Of a DNA stretch of 64,000 bases, positions 42,605 through 51,695 are shown piece after piece. The stretch spans positions 127,560 through 191,559 of the forward strand of contig JAJDTM010000002.1 of NCBI GenBank assembly GCA_022827185.1, given 5' to 3'. The translations under genes and the position numbers were made by a program. Within the stretch, counting starts at the first letter, position 1, and the number at the start of each line of letters is the position of its first letter. Source of the DNA: Candidatus Poribacteria bacterium. GTDB lineage: Bacteria; Poribacteria; WGA-4E; WGA-3G. Below the pieces are notes generated by a model. It searched no databases. It was not told the origin of the DNA and saw only the letters and a list, made by a program, of their open reading frames with translations.

Positions 42605-44041
42605 TTATTGCTCTCGTCCTGAAACGAGCAGGTCAAACGAATTGCTCTGCCACCCGCCTTCCATAACGATGTTGTCTCTTGTTTCACGCAAACGATGGAC
42701 CATGCGCGTTTTCATGCGGCGGAGCACGTGTTTGTACCCGAGGTGATTCGCTAAGTTATGAAGTTCATGCGGATCGCTTTTCATGTCGTAGAGTTCGTCT
42801 TCGCTGTATGGATTGTAGACGTATTTCCATGAATCCGTCCGCACCATCCTGACAGTGGCAAGTGTCGGTTCGTACCCGTGAAATTCGGCGAACACATCAT
42901 CGGGCCAATCTTCTACGTTTTCCCCTTGCAACAGAGGCACAATTGATCTACCGTCAAGATTATCGGGCATTGCTGCACCGCTGAGTTCTAAAAATGTCGG
43001 CATGAGATCTACAAGGTTTACAAATTCATCACACGTTGTGCCAGGTGATGTTGCACCGGGCCAACGGATGACAAGCGGAATGTGGTGCGTCTCCTCGTAC
43101 ATGTGGAACCCTTTATTGAATAGTCGATGGCTGCCGAGCATATCCCCGTGGTCAGTTGAAAAGATAATGACGGTATTGTCCGCTAAACCGTTCGCTTCAA
43201 GACAATCGAAGATCCGCCGTACCTGATCGTCAATAAAGGTACAGAATCCCCAATAGGCGGCGATGACCTTCTGCCAATCGGGCCATGTTAGATGGCTGGC
43301 GTTCCATCGGAGCATCTCCTTCTGCTGGATGAGGGGTTTGTTGATGAACTGCTCATCAAAGTTTCCCCACCGTTCAACGGTGTCTGGGTCGTACATCGTG
43401 TCGTAAGGTGCTGGCACGGCATAAGGGAAATGGGGTCCGAAGAAATTCGCAGCAATCATAAAGGGTTGTTCGGAGTCTGAATAACCGTTAATTAATTCAA
43501 TCGTTTTATCTGCTGTCCACGCTTCCATGGTGCGCTCGACAGGGAGGGGGAGTCTTCCGTAGAAGGGGGCTTCGCCTCCCCACTCAAAGGGTTGGACAGC
43601 ATCCCTATCAATTCGGAAGTCAATTCCGTCTTTTCGGAGCCACTGGTGCCATTCGTTATACGGGTGCCATTTGTCATAGCCCCAGAACTCGGTGTCGCCT
43701 TGTTTGGCGAGATGCCATTTACCGATACAACTTACGCGATAGCCTGCTTCCGTCATAAGCTTTGGATATGCGGGTTTGTCAAGAATCTGGTTCGCAAATA
43801 CGCCGTTAAAGTTGCCCATGTTTGAGAGCTGCCCGTGGTTGTGTGGATAGAGTCCAGTGAGCAGTGAACCGCGTGCCGGTGAGCAGAGCGCGATAGGCGT
43901 ATAGGCATTGGTGAACCGCATACCTGTTGCGGCGATTTCGTCAACGGCGGGCGTTCTACAAATAGGGGCACCGTTGCAGCCGAGTGAATCGAAACGTTGC
44001 TGATCGGTAAGGAGAAAGAGAATGTTGGGTTGTTGTGCCAT
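42605..44041 (-). CDS. Sulfatase (arylsulfatase family)
   Basis: A 478-residue alkaline-phosphatase-fold sulfatase. The signature CSPARGSLLTG contains Cys53, which must be converted to formylglycine by a maturase not seen here. Metal and substrate residues are in LTDQQRFDSLG, SCIGKWHLAK, FFGPHFPY and FSTDHGDMLGSHRL. Such enzymes remove sulfate esters from glycosaminoglycans or algal and sponge polysaccharides. No signal peptide is visible, which is unusual because most are exported. It ends 13 bases from the convergent TolB-like gene. Start ATG 44041. Confidence 0.93.
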   Translation of the reverse strand: MAQQPNILFLLTDQQRFDSLGCNGAPICRTPAVDEIAATGMRFTNAYTPIALCSPARGSLLTGLYPHNHGQLSNMGNFNGVFANQILDKPAYPKLMTEAGYRVSCIGKWHLAKQGDTEFWGYDKWHPYNEWHQWLRKDGIDFRIDRDAVQPFEWGGEAPFYGRLPLPVERTMEAWTADKTIELINGYSDSEQPFMIAANFFGPHFPYAVPAPYDTMYDPDTVERWGNFDEQFINKPLIQQKEMLRWNASHLTWPDWQKVIAAYWGFCTFIDDQVRRIFDCLEANGLADNTVIIFSTDHGDMLGSHRLFNKGFHMYEETHHIPLVIRWPGATSPGTTCDEFVNLVDLMPTFLELSGAAMPDNLDGRSIVPLLQGENVEDWPDDVFAEFHGYEPTLATVRMVRTDSWKYVYNPYSEDELYDMKSDPHELHNLANHLGYKHVLRRMKTRMVHRLRETRDNIVMEGGWQSNSFDLLVSGREQ

Positions 44042-44169
44042 GTTATTCCTTTTCGGCTTTTTGATCCTGTAAAGGCGGAAACCTATGTGTAACTTAGATT
44101 TTGTATCAGACTCGCGTTAAGTATAGCCGATCATCAAGAAAACAGCAACGATGAAATGGACACAGGCAT

Positions 44170-44841
44170 TCAGTTTTCAGTTGTCGGTTTCTCACTGTCG
44201 GTTGATGTGTGACGCTTGATTAACATCCCAATTATGGGGATAGCAAGCGAAACGATAAGAAGAATGATCAGGTAGCGCGTTGGGATCTGGAATTGGTCTC
44301 CGATGACGGCTATAAGATAATAGCGCGGGAAACGTCCGAGCAAAACTGCTAAGAGATACAAGAAGAGATTGTAGCGTATCAGAATCGCAGCGAATCGAAA
44401 AGGTTCAAAAGGGATCGGTGTGAACCCTGTAAAAACTAAGCACACGAATGCTGCGCGGTGAAAGTAGTAGGAAAACCGTTGGAAGATGCTATTGGTTTCG
44501 ACACGCTGCTGGAGTTCAGTTTTTGAAAAAAGCCAAAGCAGCAAGTGGTATTCCACAAATGCAGCGATACAATTCCCAATCGCGCCAGCGAGAGCAACGA
44601 TGCTCGGATCAAAGACCTTTCCGAGTGCTATGACATACGGCGGTGTCGGCAGTGGTATTAGCGTACAGGCGACACTCATATACCCAAAAAAGCCGATCAA
44701 CTGACTGTAGCGGCTGCCTTTGAGAAAGACGTATCCCAATGCGAGTGAAAGGATGATTCCGATTGCCGTGAGAATCCATTTTCTCATAAGTTGCGTTGTA
44801 GTGACAAGAACATTGATGTCGGCATCTGCTTCAAGGTTCAA
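44170..44841 (-). CDS. VTT-domain (DedA/TMEM64-like) membrane protein
   Basis: A 223-residue integral membrane protein. The VTT/SNARE-associated family core is visible as TLIPLPTPPYVIALGKVF and FTGFTPIPFEPFRFAA, re-entrant helices typical of lipid-related transporters. The start is probably TTG 44841, which overlaps the previous stop by 4 bases (TTGA). ATG 44787 is an alternative, but no Shine-Dalgarno is present for it. Homologues affect membrane lipid distribution and envelope stress. It is in one operon with the SAM-methyltransferase-like and M29 aminopeptidase genes. Confidence 0.78.
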   Translation of the reverse strand: MNLEADADINVLVTTTQLMRKWILTAIGIILSLALGYVFLKGSRYSQLIGFFGYMSVACTLIPLPTPPYVIALGKVFDPSIVALAGAIGNCIAAFVEYHLLLWLFSKTELQQRVETNSIFQRFSYYFHRAAFVCLVFTGFTPIPFEPFRFAAILIRYNLFLYLLAVLLGRFPRYYLIAVIGDQFQIPTRYLIILLIVSLAIPIIGMLIKRHTSTDSEKPTTEN

Positions 44842-45323
44842 GTGGGTTCGGATACGATAGCGGTGTTCTTCGGTCCCTTGAAGTCGAGTTCAATTCGCTC
44901 AAACTGGACTAAATGTTGCCGGTAGAAATCCTCAATTGCTTCCAATAATTCATACTGTCCTCGGCGTTGCTCATCCCAAAAGTTACAGCACGGAATTATT
45001 ACGGCGGGTCGTAGGAGTGCTGCTTCTCCCAATTGGCGCAGTGCACCGTCCGGATGGAGTCCAACTAACAGGTCATAATAATCCGCCATCTCAGGGTCAA
45101 ACTGCTCAGGACGATGGTCGATACCGTTGAGCACTGTGCGTCGCGGGTCAATGAGTTCGCATGTGAAATTCTTCTTTTTCGCGAGAAGACGCGTCAATAT
45201 ACCCTTTCCACCAGCGACATCGGCGATATAGTGGATCGTGTTGCCATAGCGTGCGGCGATGAAATCTGCGACCACTTCAAACCGTTGTGGATCGCCGTGT
45301 ACCAAATGCTGTCTTCTGCTCAT
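44838..45323 (-). CDS. SAM-methyltransferase-like protein
   Basis: A 161-residue Rossmann-type protein with IADVAGGKGILTRLLA as the SAM loop, then CELIDPRRT, and further on PAVIIPCCNFWDE. The pattern fits a compact class I methyltransferase, but the catalytic acceptor site is not identified. It overlaps the aminopeptidase gene at its start by 4 bases (ATGA) and the VTT gene at its end. GGAG precedes ATG 45323. The three genes form a tightly coupled operon. Confidence 0.72.
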   Translation of the reverse strand: MSRRQHLVHGDPQRFEVVADFIAARYGNTIHYIADVAGGKGILTRLLAKKKNFTCELIDPRRTVLNGIDHRPEQFDPEMADYYDLLVGLHPDGALRQLGEAALLRPAVIIPCCNFWDEQRRGQYELLEAIEDFYRQHLVQFERIELDFKGPKNTAIVSEPT

Positions 45324-46432
45324 TTCAAATTCTCCGGATTTAAAGCCTCCAATGCCGGATGGACAAACCTTCCGTCCTTGCGAATCATGTTTCCGTCAAA
45401 GAACATTTCACCACCGCCGTGTTCCGGCGTCTGAATCATCACCATATCCCAATGGACGGCGGAACGGACACCGTTATCCGCTTCTTCATAAGCCTGACCG
45501 GGTGTGAAATGAAAAGAACCTGCGATCTTTTCGTCGAATAGGATATCGAGCATCGGATTTGTGATGTAGGGATTAAAGGCAATAGCAAACTCGCCGATAT
45601 AGCGCGCGCCTTCGTCTGTATCAAGGATATTATTGAGTTTTTCAGTATCATTCGCTGATGCTTCAACGATTTTGCCATTTTCAAAGCGGAGTCGGATGTC
45701 CGTAAAGGTTGTCCCCTGATAGATTGTAGGCGTATTGAAATGGATAGTGCCGTTGACTGAATCTCGCACCGGGGAAGTGAAGCATTCTCCGTCAGGTATA
45801 TTGCATTCACCCGCACAAGGAATAACGGGGATGTCCTTGATACTGAACCGCAGATTAGTATTTTCACCGACGATGTGGACTTCATCCGTTTCTTCCATTA
45901 AGGATTTGAGGGGTACCGTCGCCTGTTCCATCCGGCTGTAGTCGAGTGTGCAAACATTGAAATAGTAATCCTCGAACGCCTCTGTGCTCATCTTTGCTTG
46001 CTGCGCCATCGCGGGGTGTGGCCATCGTAGGACGACCCATTTTGTGTGCGGCACTCGGATATCATTGAGAGGCCGTAGCCAATTCTTTTGATAACGTTGT
46101 ATCGCTTCCGACGGGACATCAGACATCTCAGTGATATTATGATTACCACGGATACCGATATACGCCTGTACCTTTTTCATACGGTATATTTCGTATTCGC
46201 CAATTAATTTTATGCCAGCATCGTCTCCGCCGAGAATGATTTCACGTTGGATGCGGTTCTGTTTCAGTTCAACAAGCGGAATCCCGCCTGCTTTCCGCAC
46301 GGCGCGAATGAGGGCAATAACCATCTCTTGTGGGATGTCAATGCCTTCGATGAGTACAAATTCGCCGGGTTGGACTTTCGTGGAATGGGTTGTGAGAACG
46401 TTTGCGAGTTCATCAAGTCGTGGGTCGTGCAT
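45320..46432 (-). CDS. M29-family aminopeptidase
   Basis: A 370-residue metallo-aminopeptidase of the thermophilic M29 family. Metal and catalytic positions appear in DGECFTSPVRDS, ARYIGEFAIAFN (Glu), HFTPGQAYEE (His and Tyr) and VHWDMVMI (His and Asp), in the expected order. It removes N-terminal amino acids from peptides, probably in the cytosol. ATG 46432 (MHDPRLDELAN) follows GAGGTGA, so the in-frame codons further upstream are not used. It heads the three-gene operon with the methyltransferase-like and VTT genes. Confidence 0.88.
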   Translation of the reverse strand: MHDPRLDELANVLTTHSTKVQPGEFVLIEGIDIPQEMVIALIRAVRKAGGIPLVELKQNRIQREIILGGDDAGIKLIGEYEIYRMKKVQAYIGIRGNHNITEMSDVPSEAIQRYQKNWLRPLNDIRVPHTKWVVLRWPHPAMAQQAKMSTEAFEDYYFNVCTLDYSRMEQATVPLKSLMEETDEVHIVGENTNLRFSIKDIPVIPCAGECNIPDGECFTSPVRDSVNGTIHFNTPTIYQGTTFTDIRLRFENGKIVEASANDTEKLNNILDTDEGARYIGEFAIAFNPYITNPMLDILFDEKIAGSFHFTPGQAYEEADNGVRSAVHWDMVMIQTPEHGGGEMFFDGNMIRKDGRFVHPALEALNPENLK

Positions 46433-46490
46433 ATTCACCTCGAAATTGGAAATAATCAATATGTAAAAATTCAAAAGCGAGTTTCAGGTT

Positions 46491-47084
46491 TCAACTTTCA
46501 ACGCTATTTGCTCGATTTACATAGTTTTTCTGCATATTATCAGCGAGTGATAGCCACCACGTTTCATCTGCGTTGAGATGCAGTATATGTGTATTGCGAG
46601 GCGTATCATTCGCGCCTAACCCTTTTTCAATTATCTGTGTGTTTGTGTCGTGTTCCAATAATTCTGCAATTGTATGTTCCAAGCGTTCAGGAGAACGAAT
46701 TGCGATGACGCTGACAATCTCAGTTAATTGTAAGTCCAACAGAAAATCGATATTCCAGAACAATTTTTTGCCGTTTTTGGGTAACGGATCAGGTGGTCCC
46801 AAACCACAATCAAGGAATTGATCTATCATCTCTTCTCGGATAGCGTGCGGTGGTTTACCACTACTCCGCGTTGCGTGTCGAACAAGTCGTCGTGCCAGCG
46901 AGGTGGCACCTTTTTTTGAAAGCGCGGAACCGACATAAGTATAGTCGCCAGCAGGCAGTGAAATCGGTTTCCCTTTCTTGAATCTCCCGAATTGTAACGT
47001 GGTGTCTTCTTTGAGGCGAATCCGCAGGATATAGGTGCCAGCTTGCGAATCATCACCGGTGATAAGGATGCTCGGAATTTTCAT
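46491..47084 (-). CDS. DUF123-containing protein
   Basis: A 197-residue protein of the DUF123 family: GTYILRIRL, SLPAGDYTYVGSA, SLARRLVRHATR and the later FWNIDFLLD segment, where most relatives have a HWHIDYLL motif. DUF123 shares some likeness with GIY-YIG nucleases but has no proven activity. A central insertion (GKPPHAIREEMIDQFLDCG) is unusual. ATG 47084 is preceded by AGGCGG. It lies just downstream of the S51-like gene on the same strand. Confidence 0.75.
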   Translation of the reverse strand: MKIPSILITGDDSQAGTYILRIRLKEDTTLQFGRFKKGKPISLPAGDYTYVGSALSKKGATSLARRLVRHATRSSGKPPHAIREEMIDQFLDCGLGPPDPLPKNGKKLFWNIDFLLDLQLTEIVSVIAIRSPERLEHTIAELLEHDTNTQIIEKGLGANDTPRNTHILHLNADETWWLSLADNMQKNYVNRANSVES

Positions 47085-47091
47085 GAACCGC

Positions 47092-47841
47092 CTATTTCCG
47101 TTGCAGGAGATTGGTTAAAGGCATATATTCGTTATCTTGTGGTAATTCCGAAATAACGGCACGTCCGCTACGCTTGAAGAGTTTGTACGCCTTTGCATTC
47201 GGGTTGGAAGTTAGGATACGGTAATGATCCCCAACGATCTCAATCGCTGCGTTGTTGTCACAGGCGATTCCGATGCCGCCGCGTTTCGCAATCATATCGG
47301 AAAAACCGGCTTCCCGCTTCTCAAAGTGATAATGCGGACAATATACAGCGTTGACGAATCCCAATCCAGTAACACGGATATAGTTCCACTCTGAGTTGCC
47401 AGAGAAGGAGCGAGAATCACTGTGACCGTATTTGAACCAGCAAATCGCTCCTGCACTGATACCCGACAAGACAATACCACGGGACGCAGCTTCCGCTAAC
47501 ACCGTATCTAACCCCAACCGCCGCCATATTTTCATCATCCTATAGGTGTTCCCACCACCAACATAAATCAGGTCTGAATCTAATACCAACGCCGACATCT
47601 CTTCAAACGTAGGTGGATTTTGAATGAGGGTAAGCGTGCGCGTTTGACATCCGTATTGCTCGCCGTAGCACGCCTCAAAGGTCTCCATGTATCCAGGGGC
47701 ATCGCCACTGGCGGTTGGAATGAAAAGTGCCTTTGGTCGTGTTTTACCTGTCAATTCAACAATGCGCTTGTCGATTTCGGCGGTTTCCTGCATTCCTATT
47801 TCTCCGCCACCGATTGCAACGATCTTTCGTGTTGTTTTCAT
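47092..47841 (-). CDS. Peptidase S51-like (cyanophycinase/dipeptidase E family)
   Basis: A 249-residue serine peptidase of the S51 clan. The nucleophile Ser lies in LSGISAGAICW. Further conserved elements are VAIGGGEIG, YVGGGNTYRM and CPHYHFEKRE. Family members cleave alpha-aspartyl dipeptides or cyanophycin. ATG 47841 follows AGAGGTAATTTG. Upstream, the frame stays open back to the stop of the HigA-like gene, but no start codon supports a longer form. Confidence 0.85.
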   Translation of the reverse strand: MKTTRKIVAIGGGEIGMQETAEIDKRIVELTGKTRPKALFIPTASGDAPGYMETFEACYGEQYGCQTRTLTLIQNPPTFEEMSALVLDSDLIYVGGGNTYRMMKIWRRLGLDTVLAEAASRGIVLSGISAGAICWFKYGHSDSRSFSGNSEWNYIRVTGLGFVNAVYCPHYHFEKREAGFSDMIAKRGGIGIACDNNAAIEIVGDHYRILTSNPNAKAYKLFKRSGRAVISELPQDNEYMPLTNLLQRK

Positions 47842-47982
47842 CAAATTACCTCTGAAACGATTTCCTATTACTAAACTAAGTTTCCATACAGCAGAATCCC
47901 AAGCGTCCTCGCGTGCCTGAAGGGCTTCACGGAGTCGGATTGCAACGGAGGTTCGGAATTTCCACTCAACCCAACCGATAGG

Positions 47983-48210
47983 CTATATTTCTGTCAATTC
48001 TGGTACATGTTCGTCTTCATATTTTTCTATCAACACACCGATGACTTCCATTAGTGAAGCCAACGGATGATCTTCATCCTCACCTACGACATCGATTAAA
48101 TTGTCTAACACCTCTACAAGTCGTTGGTACTCGCCCTGTGCATGCGGAACAAATACAACATCCGTTAGCATTGGCCATACATTTTGAGCAGTTTGTACTT
48201 CTGTTAACAT
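47983..48210 (-). CDS. HigA-like antitoxin, truncated
   Basis: A 75-residue protein with the HigA N-terminal region: the helix EYQRLVEVLDNLIDVVG followed by EDEDHPLASLMEVIG and LIEKYEDEHVP. In normal HigA this is followed by a helix-turn-helix domain that binds the operon promoter. Here the gene stops at PELTEI and the helix-turn-helix is absent. It may still bind the toxin but cannot repress in the usual way. It follows the HigB-like gene by 3 bases. Confidence 0.72.
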   Translation of the reverse strand: MLTEVQTAQNVWPMLTDVVFVPHAQGEYQRLVEVLDNLIDVVGEDEDHPLASLMEVIGVLIEKYEDEHVPELTEI

Positions 48211-48213
48211 AAG

Positions 48214-48501
48214 TCATTTCCTCCATTTGCTTTTATTATACTCGTCATGTGTTAGCACTTCGCGAATATAGACTTTTTGGCGATTGTAGTGTATTGCCGC
48301 AATAAGACGCACCTTGTTGCCACCAATATTGAAAATCGTTAGTTTTCCGACTTGATCAGCATGCGGAAACGTTGTCTGCAGCTCAACAAACGATCGGAAG
48401 CTGCCTCGTTTCATTAATCGATACCAACGTTCAAGCGAGACTTGGGTATTCCGATGTTTCTGGGCAAACTCGTTTAAGCGTTTTCGCGTAATAACATGCA
48501 T
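48214..48501 (-). CDS. HigB-family toxin
   Basis: A 95-residue protein with the HigB_toxin layout: MHVITRKRLNEFAQKH, a central SFVELQTTFPHADQVG and a C-terminal RLIAAIHYNRQKVYIREVLT followed by HDEYNK. These are ribosome-dependent mRNA interferases in known examples. ATG 48501 is chosen over an in-frame TTG upstream. It precedes the truncated HigA-like gene, toxin first, as is usual for higBA. Confidence 0.8.
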   Translation of the reverse strand: MHVITRKRLNEFAQKHRNTQVSLERWYRLMKRGSFRSFVELQTTFPHADQVGKLTIFNIGGNKVRLIAAIHYNRQKVYIREVLTHDEYNKSKWRK

Positions 48502-48740
48502 GGGGTACAATAAGCAACACTAAAGTAAGAACAGTTAGTGGTAGTACAGTCTCTCTTCAATAGCATACACACCAATCTTGGGAGTAGTCTATCACAATTT
48601 GAGATAGATAGCAAGTTTGGTTTGCAGAAGGCACCAAAAGCGTGCAGAATTTTGTGCATTGAAATAAAAACAAAAATCTATTAGAATAAAACTCGGGTAA
48701 AATTGAAAAGCAAACGGATACTGATGAGGTCAAAAGGGTA

Positions 48741-50870
48741 ATGAAAGCACGTCTATTATCTGTTGGATATATCACGGTCATTGTGATGCTGGTGCTACAT
48801 CTTCTGCCGGTCTGGGGTTTCAAGTATTTTCCGACGCAGGACGGAGCGAGCCATATCTACAATTCTTATGTTGTGAAGGAGTACCACAATCACGAAAACT
48901 ACCGGTTGCGTGAAGTCTACGACCTGAACGCCACTGTCTTCCCGAACTGGACATCCCACGCACTCCTACTATTATTGCTATACATCTTTCCGCCACTCGT
49001 TTGCGAAAAGATCGTGCTGACCCTCTGCATCGGTCTTTTACCGCTCTCCCTTTTGTATTTCCTCAATAGTATCCAGAAGAGAAATATAGTTTTCGGGCTG
49101 CTTGGGTTTCTCTTCGCCTACAACTATCTGCTCCACATGGGATTCTACAACTTTGTCCTCAGCATGTCCCTATTTTTCTTCACGCTTGGCTACTGGTGGC
49201 GAGTCAAGGATAAACTCGGATTGATTAACATCGTAGTCATATACGTCCTGCTGCTGGTGACCTATCTCACGCACTACCACTCTTATGCGTTGCTGATCAT
49301 GTCGCTGACATTCTTTTCTCTCTACGGATCGGCGTACGATGCCCTGCGTGGGGTGTGGGGTTATAAGGAGACCTCACAGCCACTGACGCACCGCTTCAAG
49401 GAGGGTTTGACGCAGCTCAAACCGGCGTTGACTTTCGTAGGGAGCCTTATACCGGCGTACTTTATCCTATTCTCCTACTATTTCTATCTCACTAACGCTC
49501 ACGGAGATAAGGGTAACCATAAGGGCTTTGAATGGCTAAATGACTACTTCTTTGGCATGAAATCTCTTGTCTCTTTCCGAGACGATCACATACTGATTGG
49601 ACAGGTGCTGCTGGTCTTTTTCGCTATTGCCTTCGTGCTCACCGTCATCAACAGAATCTGGCAGTGCTATCAATTCCGTGAATCAGAGGAATGGAAAGAG
49701 ACAGGCGAACGGCTTTGGATGCGTATTGTGACACAAATGGACGGATTTCTAATCATGGCGATTTTCATTACTGCGATGTATTTCATAGCACCGTGGTCCG
49801 GTTACAGCGGCGGTTGGATAAACGATCGGTTTCATCTGTATATATTTCTTGTATTGCTTCCGTTCTTCGCCTGTGTGAACAGCACGGCGGAGCGTGCCTA
49901 CTACTATGTCAACTATGCGGTGGCAGGGATTATCATCGTCCTATCCTTATGGCATCTCGGTTATAATGTCCACACTTATGCCATGCTCAATCGGGACATC
50001 GCCAACGCGCTCTCATTGGAAGGCATGGATGAAAAGGATACGATCCTCATGAGCACGCCCGGGGAATGGGGCGGTTTTTCAGATTCGCTCGGTTTTACAC
50101 CGAAATACGTTGAACCGTTCGGGCACATCGAGTGTCTGTTGGCAACGCATAAGGGAATCGGTTACCTCAATAACTATGAGGCGAATACGGATCACTTTCC
50201 GCTGCAATACAAGCAAAAGGAACTTCCTGCTGATTATGCTATTATATGGCGAACAGAATACGGTGATGTCGCTGGTTTGGAAGAAGAGTATGAGCTCCTT
50301 GATTCTAACGACTATAACCGACTCTATCGCCGCAAACGCGCAGCACCTGATAGTCAGATGTGGAATGGAAAAACCACTATCGCTTTTGATATGCAATCCG
50401 AAGATGAACAGATTGCACCGGAACATATCGCCGTATATACGGATACGGTTTATGCTGACGGGAAATACGGCTGGCTAACGGAATCAGAGCGGGAAGGCTT
50501 TGAAAACGGATCTGGAGTTCCGCAGCCCTACGAGGATAGCATTTGGGGGACGGAAGATGGGGTTTTCCGAGTGGCACTCCCGAACGGTGCATACGAAGTG
50601 ACATGCTATTTCAGTGCGAGCGAGTCTGAGTCGTTAGAGATAAACCTCATTGCGGGCGGAGAGAAACAGATTCAACGACTGCGGATACCTATAGGAAATG
50701 AAACGGTTGAAAGGCGTTACAACATCACGGTTACGGATGAACACCTGACGCAGGTAATCTATACTCGTGGAAAAGGTGAATATAAAAGGTGGGGTTGGAG
50801 CGGTTTTACCATCCAATCGACCGATGGCGGACCGAACTTCCGTCTTCCTGAAGAAACTGCTGAACAGTGA
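48741..50870 (+). CDS. GT-C-like polytopic membrane protein with C-terminal carbohydrate-binding-like domain
   Basis: A 709-residue protein. About ten hydrophobic segments span residues 5-430. The first external loop contains FPTQDGASHIY, whose Asp resembles the catalytic acid of GT-C glycosyltransferases (a sequence hint only). A globular region follows, and the C-terminal 160 residues form a beta-sandwich (IAFDMQSEDEQIAPEHIAVY, FRVALPNGAYEVTCYF) like carbohydrate-binding or galactose-binding modules. It may transfer a lipid-linked sugar to surface polymers. It stands alone without an operon partner, and ATG 48741 has AAGGG upstream. Confidence 0.65.
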   Translation: MKARLLSVGYITVIVMLVLHLLPVWGFKYFPTQDGASHIYNSYVVKEYHNHENYRLREVYDLNATVFPNWTSHALLLLLLYIFPPLVCEKIVLTLCIGLLPLSLLYFLNSIQKRNIVFGLLGFLFAYNYLLHMGFYNFVLSMSLFFFTLGYWWRVKDKLGLINIVVIYVLLLVTYLTHYHSYALLIMSLTFFSLYGSAYDALRGVWGYKETSQPLTHRFKEGLTQLKPALTFVGSLIPAYFILFSYYFYLTNAHGDKGNHKGFEWLNDYFFGMKSLVSFRDDHILIGQVLLVFFAIAFVLTVINRIWQCYQFRESEEWKETGERLWMRIVTQMDGFLIMAIFITAMYFIAPWSGYSGGWINDRFHLYIFLVLLPFFACVNSTAERAYYYVNYAVAGIIIVLSLWHLGYNVHTYAMLNRDIANALSLEGMDEKDTILMSTPGEWGGFSDSLGFTPKYVEPFGHIECLLATHKGIGYLNNYEANTDHFPLQYKQKELPADYAIIWRTEYGDVAGLEEEYELLDSNDYNRLYRRKRAAPDSQMWNGKTTIAFDMQSEDEQIAPEHIAVYTDTVYADGKYGWLTESEREGFENGSGVPQPYEDSIWGTEDGVFRVALPNGAYEVTCYFSASESESLEINLIAGGEKQIQRLRIPIGNETVERRYNITVTDEHLTQVIYTRGKGEYKRWGWSGFTIQSTDGGPNFRLPEETAEQ

Positions 50871-50897
50871 TTCAGTGTGATTTTTAGTCTCTGTGTT

Positions 50898-51692
50898 CTA
50901 TGTTAGCGGTTTTCCCCACGTAATCCTCGCTTCCAATTGGAAACTGAGGTGTCCATCATCGTTAGCAAAGTCGGACAAGATATGCGATAGTTCGGTATCA
51001 AAGGTTCTGACGTTTTCCGCTCCCATGTGCTCTTTGGACATGCTTTGTCTCGAATGAAAGGATTGGACATAGTCTCTAAGTGGTTGTGAGAAACTCACCG
51101 GTGTTGTCAGTTTATCTCCAATCAGGTATAGATGTCCTCTATCTACGAGTTCTTGGATCAAGTCTATTTGCTCATAGTGTCTGCTCGTGGAATATTTACG
51201 AATCAATGAAAGTTCTGCGTCATACCAAGGGGCTCCGATGGGACGATCCCCATCAATAATTACGAGGCACCCATCTGTCGTCAGCATTTCCTTGAATCTC
51301 GGAAAAACCACGCTCCACTCCATCCAATGAATACTGGCACCAGCTGTCACCATACTGTAGGGTGGATACAGCTGCACTGTTTCGACAGGTCCATTGATCC
51401 ATCGCAGGTTTGGATGATCGCCGTTAACGAGCGACTTCCCCACTCGGATCATTTCTTCTGAAAAGTCAACTGCATCTATTCCGTTTACATGATCGACAAG
51501 TGCCCGTGCTATCTTTCCTGGGCCGCATCCTACATCTAATATCCTCCCTGGCGATTCTCCAAGCAAACTGAGAAGTATCTTATACGTTTCATCTGGATAG
51601 GGAGGGCGGAGTTTGTATGTTTCTGCCAAACTCCGGTTCTTGAATCGAGATGCGTAATCATCCCAGTATTGTCTTGGTCTTGTGGTTTCCAT
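50898..51692 (-). CDS. Class I SAM-dependent methyltransferase
   Basis: A 264-residue methyltransferase with SAM loop GRILDVGCGPGKIARAL, then IDAVDFSEEMIRVGK and the post-I block GASIHWMEW. The C-terminal half probably binds the acceptor, which is unknown. ATG 51692 has AGGATTAG upstream. It follows the trpD-like gene by 3 bases and is probably co-transcribed, which does not suggest an obvious common pathway. Confidence 0.84.
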   Translation of the reverse strand: METTRPRQYWDDYASRFKNRSLAETYKLRPPYPDETYKILLSLLGESPGRILDVGCGPGKIARALVDHVNGIDAVDFSEEMIRVGKSLVNGDHPNLRWINGPVETVQLYPPYSMVTAGASIHWMEWSVVFPRFKEMLTTDGCLVIIDGDRPIGAPWYDAELSLIRKYSTSRHYEQIDLIQELVDRGHLYLIGDKLTTPVSFSQPLRDYVQSFHSRQSMSKEHMGAENVRTFDTELSHILSDFANDDGHLSFQLEARITWGKPLT

Positions 51693-51695
51693 ATT

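Noticed and set aside
44161..44200. CAGGCATTCAGTTTTCAG as a fourth MITE end
   Set aside because: No inverted partner was found within 300 bases, so it fits better with the common CAGTT-type simple repeats.
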